Shown: positions 1-5,565, counted from the first letter of the stretch. The stretch: DNA of 5,631 bases from Chloroflexota bacterium (GCA_020845495.1 JADLFM010000124.1:1-5631); one strand, 5' to 3'. Numbers and translations are program-made. The notes: generated by a model from the letters alone, not told the origin.

Positions 1-23
1 CCTGGTGGCAGGCTGAATGACCA

Positions 24-73
24 GGCTGTGGATTTGTGGATAACGCTGCGCGTTATCGCACAATTCCACAGCC
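24..73. repeat. Imperfect palindrome with DnaA-box-like motifs
   Basis: Arms 24-46 and 50-73 are reverse complements over 23 base pairs, with one mismatch (33 against 64), one bulged base (58) and a 3-base loop (47-49). The inner stem is an exact 8-bp pair (39-46/50-57). Inside the left arm, TGTGGATAA at 35-43 is an exact reverse complement of the consensus DnaA box TTATCCACA. Degenerate versions lie at 27-35 (TGTGGATTT), 53-62 (TTATCGCACA) and 62-70 (AATTCCACA). It is not a standard intrinsic terminator, because no T tract follows. It could be a replication or DnaA-regulatory site, the end of a mobile element, or a protein-binding palindrome. The symmetry is plain in the sequence; the role is unknown. 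Confidence 0.6.
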
Positions 74-154
74 GCTACGGCGGCGAGGGCCACACACCCC
101 CATTTACACCCTTGACAGGACTCATACCCCTCGACGGTCGATTGCTTCCAGAAT

Positions 155-158
155 AGGA
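155..158 (+). promoter_or_regulatory. Ribosome binding site of the HNH gene
   Basis: AGGA lies five bases before the ATG at 164. It supports that start for the HNH gene over the later in-frame ATG (codon 13). Confidence 0.5.
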
Positions 159-163
159 CCAGC

Positions 164-727
164 ATGAAGTACGTCAGATATTGCCAACTTCCTACGGCGA
201 TGACCGTGACGGGGCGTTCGTCGAGCATCACGAATGCATTCTTCACCGCCATCATTCCGGTCGTTGAGCCCACCGAAGCAGAAGAACTTGAGGCGCTGGG
301 TATTCTCGGGATCGAGCCGAGCGACATTCGCTGCGCCTACTGCGGTGACAAGGCCACCGAATGGGACCACTTCCGTCCGATCATTAGTCACCAAGAGCCA
401 ACGGGCTTCGTCACGGAAATTGCGAATCTCGTCCCGAGCTGCGGCAAGTGCAACCAGTCGAAGGGCAACTCCTACTGGCGTACCTGGATGGAAGGAAACG
501 CCAATCTGTCGCCCAAGTCGCGTGGCGTACCCGATCTCGACGATCGCATCGCTCGGCTTCAAGCGTACGAGCAGTGGCGTCAACCAAGGAAGATCGACTT
601 CGCCGCTGTTGTTGGCCCCGACTTGTGGCAGCGCCACCGGGAAAACTGGCGGAGTGTCTTGGACCTCCTCAAGAAGAGCCAGGAACTAGCCACTGAGATT
701 CGTGACATCGTGGCAAAGTCGGGGTGA
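164..727 (+). CDS. HNH endonuclease family protein
   Basis: This is a 187-residue soluble protein with a single HNH (beta-beta-alpha metal finger) nuclease module near the middle. The visible motif is CAYCG (C57, C60), then WDHFRPI (D68, H69), then NLVPSCGKCNQSKGN (N88, C93, C96, N97, K100). The four cysteines would bind a structural zinc. D68-H69 and N88/N97 fit the catalytic and metal-binding positions of the family. There is no signal peptide or membrane segment. Residues 1-50 match nothing I recognise, and the C-terminal 80 residues are charged and probably helical. HNH proteins of this size cut DNA in restriction, homing or phage systems, or stand alone. No methyltransferase, intron or phage gene is next to it, so its target cannot be named. 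An RBS (155-158) precedes the start. The palindrome lies upstream and the IS66 element downstream on the same strand. Confidence 0.85.
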   Translation: MKYVRYCQLPTAMTVTGRSSSITNAFFTAIIPVVEPTEAEELEALGILGIEPSDIRCAYCGDKATEWDHFRPIISHQEPTGFVTEIANLVPSCGKCNQSKGNSYWRTWMEGNANLSPKSRGVPDLDDRIARLQAYEQWRQPRKIDFAAVVGPDLWQRHRENWRSVLDLLKKSQELATEIRDIVAKSG

Positions 728-807
728 CACTGACGATCCTGGCTCCCGAAGTCGAGGCCATAGTGGCTCGATCCGACCAAGGCGACAGACGGTAATTTCG
801 GCGACAG
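728..807. other. Short spacer with an 8-bp direct repeat
   Basis: This non-coding stretch lies between the HNH stop and the proposed left end of the IS66 element. GGCGACAG occurs at 781-788 and again at 800-807, the second copy touching the proposed IS end at 808. Eight bases is the usual IS66 target-duplication length, but neither copy is found beyond the right end (2248 onward), so this is not a proven duplication. No promoter or terminator is evident. Confidence 0.3.
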
Positions 808-820
808 CGTATTGCTGAGC
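808..820 (+). repeat. Putative left terminal inverted repeat of the IS66 element
   Basis: CGTATTGCTGAGC pairs with 2234-2247 on the opposite strand over 12 of 14 aligned positions. The TTG at 812 that opens the transposase frame lies inside it. The match is short, so chance is not excluded. Confidence 0.4.
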
Positions 821-2383
821 GCCAGAGTCCCTCACGCCAGTACTCCCGCACTGTCACAGGGCACGATCCGACAATGCCTCAGCGTACGCGGCCTTGAGGT
901 AGCTCCTCCTCGACGAAGACACGAGCTTCGGCTGGCCGAGGTGCAGGCGGAAGTCCAGCGGCTGAGTGCGCCGAAGAAGACGTCGGAGAACTCGTCGGTG
1001 CCGCCGTCGGCGGGGTTCAAGGCGAACCGGACTGAACGCCGTCGGCGTCGGTGCGGAACGAAGCGCGGGCATCCCGGCACCAGTCGGGGTCGGCAGCGGC
1101 TCGCCACATCCCTGACACTGACTCGGCCGACAGCGCACGACCACATCCGGCCGCTGCCGCTGGTGGGGCAGCGGCGGGTCGGTCGGAGTCAGGTGGTCGA
1201 GCTGCCACCAGTCCGCCCGATCGTGATCGAGGGGTGGCAGTACGCGGCGCGGTGTCGGGGGTGCGGGACGCGGACGAAGGGCGCCGACCCGGCCGGACTG
1301 GAGCCGACCCGGACGTTCGGGCCGCGGATCGAGGCGCTGCTGGGGTACTTCCACGAGCGCCACCACGTCGGGTACGAGCGGCTGGTGGAGACCTGTCGGG
1401 AGGTGTTCGGGCTCACGATCAGCGAGGGCGGGATCGACGGGGCGCTCCGGCGGCTGGCCGAGCGGGCGCGGCCAACCTCCGAGGCGATCGGCGCGCAGGT
1501 GCGGGCCGGACCGGTGATCGGCTCGGACGAGACCAGCGCTCGCGTCGCCGGGCGGACCGCCTGGCGCTGGGTCTTCCAGACGCCGGAGGCGAGCTACCAT
1601 GTCATCGTGCCCCGGCGGAATGCCGACGTGATCGCGGCCTTCCTGGGTGAGGCGCGCCCCGAGAGCTGGGTCTCGGACCTGTGGTTGCCCCAGATCCAGG
1701 TCGATGCCGAGACGCACCAGTTCTGCCTGGCCCAGCAGATCCGCAACCTGAGCTATGCCGCCGAGGCCGACGGCTACGACGGGCTGGTCTGGGCGATCGA
1801 GCTACGCCATCTGCCTAGCCGGGCCATCAACCTGCACGCCATCCGTGACACGCTCACCCCGGCCTCGTTCGCCCGGCGCCGGCAACGGATCGAGAACGCC
1901 GTTGATCGGCTCGTGTTCCGCACCGTCCTCCCCACGGTGTCCGACACAGCCAACGCCCGCCGCCGGCAAGCGCGCTATCGTGACCATCGGGCCAGCCTCT
2001 TCGTCTTCCTCGACCGACCCGACGTCTCACCGACCGACAACGCCTCCGAACAGGATCTTCGTCCGTCCGTCATCCATCGCACGGTCACGGGCGGCTACCG
2101 CTCCTGGGCCGGCGCCGAGATCTCCGCCATCTTCACCTCACTCTTCGCCACCGCACGCAAGCAGGGCAACAGCTTCCTCGATCTCCTCCGCTCCATCGCC
2201 CCCCCCCCCCCCTTCACGCCGCCGGCCTGCCTAGCTGAGCAGATACGACGTTCGGATCGTCCTTGCCCTCGTACTCGGCCGCGCCCGGACGAGCACCATC
2301 ATTGCCACCAATCAGGAGCTTTTCGAACGATCGGCTCTCGGGCGTGCTACTGGTGTCCTTCAGGGCGTCGAGCATCGTCGTAG
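812..2383 (+). CDS. tnpC: IS66 family transposase (TnpC), frame altered at 3' end
   Basis: The protein catalyses cut-and-paste or copy-type movement of the IS through a DDE active site. The N-terminal region (about residues 40-70) has the family's helical stretch and ENSSVPPS motif, followed by an Arg/Lys-rich segment. A half zinc finger follows (C148, C151); the place of the first CxxC holds HDH (H109, H111), so the finger looks degenerate. The catalytic core is uninterrupted: D239 in GSDETSARV, D289 in WVSDLW and E413 in DNASEQDLRP, then the C-terminal ATARKQGNSFLDLL helix near residue 455. A 14-C run (2199-2212) follows at once. In the neighbouring frame translation would end in PSRRRPA and a TAG at 2232-2234, giving about 473 residues. 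In the present frame it reads on to 2383, and the last 45 residues are merely antisense sheath sequence. The start is uncertain: TTG at 812 is the longest option and GTG at 941 is in frame but late. Confidence 0.85.
   Translation: MLSARVPHASTPALSQGTIRQCLSVRGLEVAPPRRRHELRLAEVQAEVQRLSAPKKTSENSSVPPSAGFKANRTERRRRRCGTKRGHPGTSRGRQRLATSLTLTRPTAHDHIRPLPLVGQRRVGRSQVVELPPVRPIVIEGWQYAARCRGCGTRTKGADPAGLEPTRTFGPRIEALLGYFHERHHVGYERLVETCREVFGLTISEGGIDGALRRLAERARPTSEAIGAQVRAGPVIGSDETSARVAGRTAWRWVFQTPEASYHVIVPRRNADVIAAFLGEARPESWVSDLWLPQIQVDAETHQFCLAQQIRNLSYAAEADGYDGLVWAIELRHLPSRAINLHAIRDTLTPASFARRRQRIENAVDRLVFRTVLPTVSDTANARRRQARYRDHRASLFVFLDRPDVSPTDNASEQDLRPSVIHRTVTGGYRSWAGAEISAIFTSLFATARKQGNSFLDLLRSIAPPPPFTPPACLAEQIRRSDRPCPRTRPRPDEHHHCHQSGAFRTIGSRACYWCPSGRRASS
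2199..2212. repeat. 14-base poly-C tract
   Basis: An uninterrupted run of 14 C lies near the 3' end of the transposase gene. Its length decides whether translation ends at TAG 2232-2234 or runs through the IS end to 2383. Such runs slip in replication and are often misread in sequencing. The natural length in this genome cannot be known from one sequence. Confidence 0.9.
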
Positions 2384-2687
2384 CCGAGCCTGGCCGGGCT
2401 GGTGCGGCCGCGGAGAGCGTCTCCAGCACCTGGATACCGTTCTTCAGGTTGGTTCCGAGTCGGACGACGATCGGGAGACGGTATTCGAGCGCGCGGTTGG
2501 CCGGAGACTCCGCGAAGAGCTGATCCAGCGAGTCCGAGAGGTTGGTCCCCGGCTGCTTGTGGCGGAAATCGAGCGGGATGTCCGGCCAGATCTGGGCCAG
2601 GTCGAACGGGTCCTTTGGCAACACCGTTACCGTCAACGTGACGACCCGAAGCTGATCGCTCCTGGCCGCGTCATCCGGGTTCAGCAT
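2214..2687 (-). other. Longest open sheath fragment (middle of sheath)
   Basis: This is an ATG-started open stretch of 157 codons inside the broken sheath. Its final 12 or so codons (below about 2250) are IS66 sequence. Automated annotation could call it a separate hypothetical protein. It has no RBS of its own, and sheath sequence continues upstream in the same frame without a break from codon 2843, so it is not an independent gene. Confidence 0.75.
2234..2247 (-). repeat. Putative right terminal inverted repeat of the IS66 element
   Basis: This is the partner of 808-820. It lies just after the expected transposase stop (2232-2234) and just before sheath codons resume on the - strand, which is where an IS end should be. 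Confidence 0.4.
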
Positions 2688-2843
2688 TAGCTGCCGAAGC
2701 TGCAGTGCCCGGCGGTCGTCTCGGTCGTAGAAGCACCATTCGTCCTGGCCGGTGGTTCGGTCCGGCTCAAAGCTGGCGCGATAGAATTGGCCGCCCTCGC
2801 CCGGGGCAATCCCCGGCGGGCAGTCCAGCGGCGAGGTCAGCGG

Positions 2844-2846
2844 CTA
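2844..2846 (-). other. In-frame TAG nonsense codon in sheath
   Basis: The frame reads IVWITDLGSPLG, TAG, PLTSPLDCPPGIAPGEGG. Coding sequence continues in the same frame on both sides, so this is a point substitution and not a frameshift. CAG or TGG would be one-base ancestors. Confidence 0.7.
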
Positions 2847-3008
2847 ACCGAGCGGACTGCCGAGATCGGTGATCCAGACGATGTCGTTCGGCTGGAGTGA
2901 CCCGCCGACGACCGGCCGGACTCGAGTTGGGTCGGTCGGATCGGGGCCGAGCAGGTTCTGGCACAGGCTGGCAGTGATCCGGATGCGGCAGTTGCCAAGC
3001 TCGCCGGG

Positions 3009-3011
3009 TTA
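3009..3011 (-). other. In-frame TAA nonsense codon in sheath
   Basis: The frame reads DNADDPVTVEAR, TAA, PGELGNCRIRIT. Sheath proteins usually have an ARYPG(x)xGN segment here, so TAA most likely replaced a tyrosine codon (TAC or TAT) by one substitution. Confidence 0.75.
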
Positions 3012-3462
3012 GCGCGCTTCGACCGTGACCGGGTCATCCGCGTTGTCGCCACGCCGAGTTGTACGGCGCTCACGCCCCTGGCGTAGTACCGAGTAGTGCC
3101 CGTCGCATCCTTTGCCGAGTACTTCGCACCCTCGAACAGATCGTACTCGGCCTGCGTCGCGAACTCCTGCTCGCGGTGGACCCGCACGACGTATAGCCGC
3201 TTGCCCCCTCCTCGAAGAAGGCCCCGACCGCATGCCAGAGATAGTTGTGCTGGACGCCGTCAGGCTCCGCGAAGTTCAACTGTTGCCCATCGCCGTAGAT
3301 ACGCTCGAACTCGCCGAGCCCCGCAATCAGCTCCGGTTCGAGCCGAAGCGGCCCGTACCGAGTCGGACCGATGAACCCCGTCGTCGTGGTGCTCACACCT
3401 TCGATCGACTTCGAGCGAAACGAGACCTCTTCGACGTACACGCCCGGGGCCAGATACTCTGG

Positions 3463-3475
3463 TATCTGCTCCTCC
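3463..3475 (-). promoter_or_regulatory. Sheath ribosome binding site with ATA in place of ATG
   Basis: On the - strand GGAGGAG (3475-3469) is followed three bases later by ATA (3465-3463) and then codons for PEYLAPGVYVEEV. Sheath proteins of this family commonly begin MPEY(L)xPGVYVEE, so ATA sits exactly where the ATG should be. The next usable start is GTG at 3441, which would lose PEYLAPG and has no RBS at the right distance. Confidence 0.7.
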
Positions 3476-3484
3476 GATCCGCGC

Positions 3485-4464
3485 CTATGGCGGAGTGACG
3501 AATAAGACGGACGGTCGAGGGCGCCCGAGGGTGCTCGAGGATCTCACCACCAGCTCTCGCCCGAACTGCAGCGTCTGCACGGGCAACCGCTCCACGAGGG
3601 TATCGTCCTTGCAGAGCTTCCCCTCCGGCTGGGTGACCACCTGGTCGAGGTCCGGCAGGTCTGGGTCGCTCGGGAGAGGGCGCCGATACCGGACCGTCAG
3701 CTCCACGTCCCAGGAGGCGCTGATCGGACCGGGCGGCATCGGCCCGACCGGCGACTCGACTGGCGAGACCGGCGATGTAGCCCACGAGCCGGCTGGCGAC
3801 CCACTTCCAGAACCGTTGGTGCACGTCACCGGAGCCGGGTACGGGAAGGACAGCGCGACACGGCCCCGATCGTCGGCCAGGCCACGGGCTCGGTGCTCAC
3901 GCCGCCGCGGCCCGAAGATCGTCGCTTCGAGGAGCGCCTGCGCGCCGGCCGACCGGATGGGGCACCGGGTGGGTCGCCCGGCTGGGTCAGCCCGTGATCG
4001 AACAACTCAGCACGCAGGACCCCCATCCCGGGTGGCGCACTGCGGGTCGGCGAGTTCAGGAATGGGAGTCCGGGAGGCCGGGCGGTCGGCTGCCCCATCA
4101 CGTCGATCGAGCCGGTGTAGACCTTCGGCCAGGGCGCTGGCACCTTGAACTGGAGCGACAGGTACCGGCGCTCCGAGTCGTGGATCTCGACGACGTAGAT
4201 CGGGCGCATCTCAGGACTCAACACGCTGTCCCAGAGCGCGGCGTCACCGGACCTGCGCTCGATCTCGCGCAGCCAGGAGAGGTGGTGGAAGACGTAGATC
4301 CCCGACAGGTTGACCTGCCCCGCCACCCGTAGGCGCGGCGCACCAGCCGGGTACGCTTCGACGATCAGCCCGCGATCGACGACGCTCTGAGTGACCTCGT
4401 CCCAGTAGCGCACGCCCAGCGGTGCCAGCATCGTCACGACGTCGAGCACACGCAGGTCGAGCAT
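3485..4464 (-). pseudogene. eCIS-associated conserved protein, frameshifted
   Basis: The gene lies between the DUF4255 gene and the sheath. Its ATG (4464-4462) overlaps the DUF4255 stop by one base (TGATG), which implies translational coupling. The frame starts MLDLRVLDVVTMLAPLGVRY, then GQVNLSGIYVFHHLSWLREI and PIYVVEIHDSERRYLSLQFK, and stays open to near 3955. There the sense moves to the next frame through one lost base (within about 3940-3975). It continues with AQALLEATIFGP, ARGLADDRGRVALSFPYPAP and TLQFGRELVVRSSSTLGRPR, ending at TAG 3485-3487. Restored length is about 326 residues. GLADxRGRVxxxFPYP and LxFGRELVxRS resemble a protein I recall from the same position in other eCIS clusters, sometimes named carboxypeptidase-regulatory-like. 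Its molecular role is not known to me. No signal peptide or membrane segment is visible. Left unrepaired, the first frame ends at 3826 with a false Arg/Ser-rich tail. Confidence 0.7.
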
Positions 4465-5081
4465 CAGCGTGATGCCCCAACATCCGCAGGCTCGATCGGC
4501 GTGCCGTAGCGGAAGTCGCGCGTCTGGACCGGCTCGTCCTCGGTCACGACGACGGCCGACTCGATGGCGACGAGGCGCGCGACGTACATCACCGATGGCT
4601 GGACCTTCGGCGTCATGATGTCCCAGAGGCTCGCCATGTCTGGCAGCGACGGAGTGTCGAGGACCAGTTCGACGGTCTCATCCGGGCGGAAGACGTCTGG
4701 CCCGCTGAGCTGGGCATTCAGCAGGCCGACCGGCAGGATCGACAGGTCTCCGAGGGCGCGCATCGCCCAGCCCAGGATCTGGTGCTGCGTCTGCGCATCC
4801 CGGCCCCACGCCGACAGCAGGTAGTGCAGGTCGATCGGCAGAGCCGGCCGGTAACGCTGGCCATCCGGTCTGACTCGCGCGGGCAAGGTGCGGCGGCTAC
4901 CGTTTGGGGTCACGCGGTACAAGTAGAGCGACAGGCCAGGCACGTCCGTCCCCAAGCCGGCCTGGAGTTCGGCGTACTGGCACAGCTCAACCCTGGCGGT
5001 CGCCAGTTCGGGCGGCCGAGCATCTTCGAGCAGGCGTTTGATTGGCAGGCCGATCGCCGCAATCGCGCTGTACCTGGCCAT
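4464..5081 (-). CDS. DUF4255 (Pvc16 N-terminal-like) tail-terminator protein of a contractile injection system
   Basis: This is a 205-residue protein of the DUF4255 family, the N-terminal domain of Pvc16. Pvc16 caps or terminates the tail tube and sheath in eCIS particles. Features seen: an N-terminal helix, MARYSAIAAIGLPIKRLLED; the beta segment SLYLYRVTPNGSRRTLP; the family signature LPIDLHYLLSAWGRDAQTQH followed by ILGWAMRALGDLSILP; then DETVELVLDTPSLPDMASLW and a C-terminal YVARLVAIESAVVV strand. The length suits the single-domain version. The start at 5081 is chosen because it gives the standard N-terminus and lies 4 bases after the upstream gene's restored stop (5086-5088). An earlier in-frame start at 5240 would only add unlike sequence overlapping that gene. 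A weak GGAA lies 8 bases upstream. Its stop overlaps the next gene's ATG. Unlike its neighbours it shows no lesion. Confidence 0.87.
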   Translation of the reverse strand: MARYSAIAAIGLPIKRLLEDARPPELATARVELCQYAELQAGLGTDVPGLSLYLYRVTPNGSRRTLPARVRPDGQRYRPALPIDLHYLLSAWGRDAQTQHQILGWAMRALGDLSILPVGLLNAQLSGPDVFRPDETVELVLDTPSLPDMASLWDIMTPKVQPSVMYVARLVAIESAVVVTEDEPVQTRDFRYGTPIEPADVGASR

Positions 5082-5085
5082 GCGC

Positions 5086-5517
5086 TCAGTTCCGCACCGA
5101 TCGTTCGGCTGGCAGCGTCCTGCCCCAGGCATTGTCCACGTGCACGGCCCGGCGGATGCCGCTGAGCAGCCTTCAAGGTGAGACCCGCTGCAGGTGCTGC
5201 CGTCGTAGGCCGAGCCAGTACAACACCCCGGACTCACCACCCGGCGTGACGATCACAATCTTCAAGCCTGGGAACTCGCTGAGCAGGTGGCTGCAGATGC
5301 CCGGCGGCGGTCTGACCCGCTCCACGCCAAGGATCAGTACGTCCACGTCTGCGCTCATCGCTTGAAGTAGCTCCACCCATCCGCTTGCTCGACCGGCCAT
5401 GTAGGGTACGAGCACCATGTCCGGCTGCTCGGCAATGAACTGCTCGACGGTCCCGAGCAGCCCGTCCAACGGGTTGACCACCATCACGCGAATGGCGGTC
5501 CGGGGGGTGTCCCTCAT
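5086..5517 (-). pseudogene. CheY-like pseudo-receiver protein, in-frame TGA
   Basis: This is the first gene of the eCIS operon. The fold pattern is that of a response-regulator receiver: beta-1 IRVMVVNP (9-16), a helix to about 30, beta-2 DMVLVPY, a helix WVELLQAMSA, beta-3 VDVLILGV (58-65), helix GICSHLLSEFP, beta-4 LKIVIVTPGG (85-94) and a YWLGLRRQ segment. The acidic pair after beta-1 is replaced by N15-P16. The phosphoacceptor Asp is replaced by G64. Thr91 is kept, but no receiver-type Lys follows. It therefore cannot work as a classic phosphorylated receiver. A TGA at 5173-5175 ends the open frame at 114 residues. The same frame continues with RLLSGIRRAVHVDNAWGR, a typical last receiver helix, to a TGA at 5086-5088, four bases before the DUF4255 start. 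The ancestral length was thus about 143 residues. No DNA-binding domain is present and no RBS precedes the ATG at 5517. Confidence 0.6.
5173..5175 (-). other. In-frame TGA splitting the pseudo-receiver gene
   Basis: The frame reads LQRVSP, TGA, RLLSGIRRAV. The sequence after it continues the receiver's last helix in frame and stops just before the next gene, so a nonsense substitution is the simplest reading. CGA to TGA is one candidate. Confidence 0.55.
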
Positions 5518-5530
5518 GTTGTTGCGTCAA

Positions 5531-5565
5531 GTACGCTGTGCTGCAAGGTGAGGGAGGGCGGTGCG
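5531..5565 (+). promoter_or_regulatory. Leader of divergent gene, possible IS66-type end
   Basis: GTACGC at 5531 resembles the GTAAGC start common at IS66 ends. GGGAGG (5552-5557) is a fair ribosome binding site 8 bases before the ATG at 5566. The terminal-repeat reading rests on a few bases and cannot be tested without the other end. Confidence 0.25.

Larger units (their letters stand above)
808..2247 (+). mobile_element. IS66-family insertion sequence, single-gene (tnpC-only) type
   Basis: The element is defined by an IS66-type DDE transposase and by a short imperfect inverted repeat at its edges. The left end, CGTATTGCTGAGC (808-820), matches the reverse complement of 2234-2247, CGTATCTGCTCAGC, with one inserted base and one mismatch. 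The right edge also agrees with the point where sheath coding sequence on the other strand begins (about 2250). About 1.44 kb with one gene and no TnpA or TnpB fits the short IS66 subgroup (ISBst12-like). No 8-bp target duplication flanks it, and the rest of the interrupted sheath gene is not on its left side. A deletion or recombination at this copy is therefore likely. The boundaries are inferred and could shift by several bases. Confidence 0.65.
2251..3465 (-). pseudogene. Contractile injection system tail sheath protein, broken and truncated
   Basis: The sheath forms the contractile outer tube of phage-tail-like particles (Pvc2/Afp2-type in eCIS, gp18-like in phages). The reconstructed N-terminus, PEYLAPGVYVEEVSFRSKSI then EGVSTTTTGFIGPTRYGP, is the classic sheath opening. 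EFERIYGD and the LWHAVGAFFEEG/GKRLYVVRV pair follow, then an ARxPGELGN segment, TLTVTVLPKD, and SFEKLLIGGNDG ending in AAEYEGKDDPN. These pieces lie in three frames. Frame 1 covers 3465 to about 3208, frame 2 about 3203 to 3052, frame 3 from there to 2251. Both shifts equal loss of one base; the first is a run of five C (3204-3208) where six would restore FFEEGGKRL. In-frame TAA (3009-3011, expected Tyr in ARYPG) and TAG (2844-2846) interrupt frame 3. About 405 codons remain. The gene stops at the IS66 end, just before the conserved C-terminal core, so no working sheath is expected. Confidence 0.85.

Noticed and set aside
112..140. TTGACA at 112-117 as a promoter -35 box for the HNH gene
   Set aside because: No credible -10 hexamer lies 16-19 bases downstream; best match is 3 of 6.
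122..637. 171-aa - strand frame opposite the HNH gene
   Set aside because: The + strand carries a clear HNH motif with ordered Cys/His/Asn residues and an RBS; the antisense frame has no motif.
1051..1650. 199-aa + frame inside the transposase
   Set aside because: Low-complexity Ala/Gly/Arg composition; out-of-frame shadow with no recognisable domain.
854..1717. Long - strand open frame (287 aa) opposite the transposase
   Set aside because: Pro/Arg-rich shadow of a GC-rich gene. The + strand frame has the full IS66 DDE motif set.
3040..3210. Programmed ribosomal frameshifting in the sheath
   Set aside because: Two shifts in the same direction with no typical slippery heptamer and stimulator, together with nonsense codons and truncation, fit decay or sequencing error better.
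3495..4148. 217-aa + frame across gene 3 of the operon
   Set aside because: Arg/Ser/Gly/Pro-rich shadow. The - strand shows family-like sequence and operon spacing.
5082..5240. N-terminal extension of DUF4255 to 5240
   Set aside because: The extra residues are Cys/Gly-rich, unlike the family, and overlap the receiver reading frame. The ATG at 5081 gives the usual N-terminus.
2251..5517. Ordinary prophage tail operon
   Set aside because: DUF4255/Pvc16 and its companion gene next to the sheath point to an eCIS, and no capsid, terminase or integrase gene is in the window.
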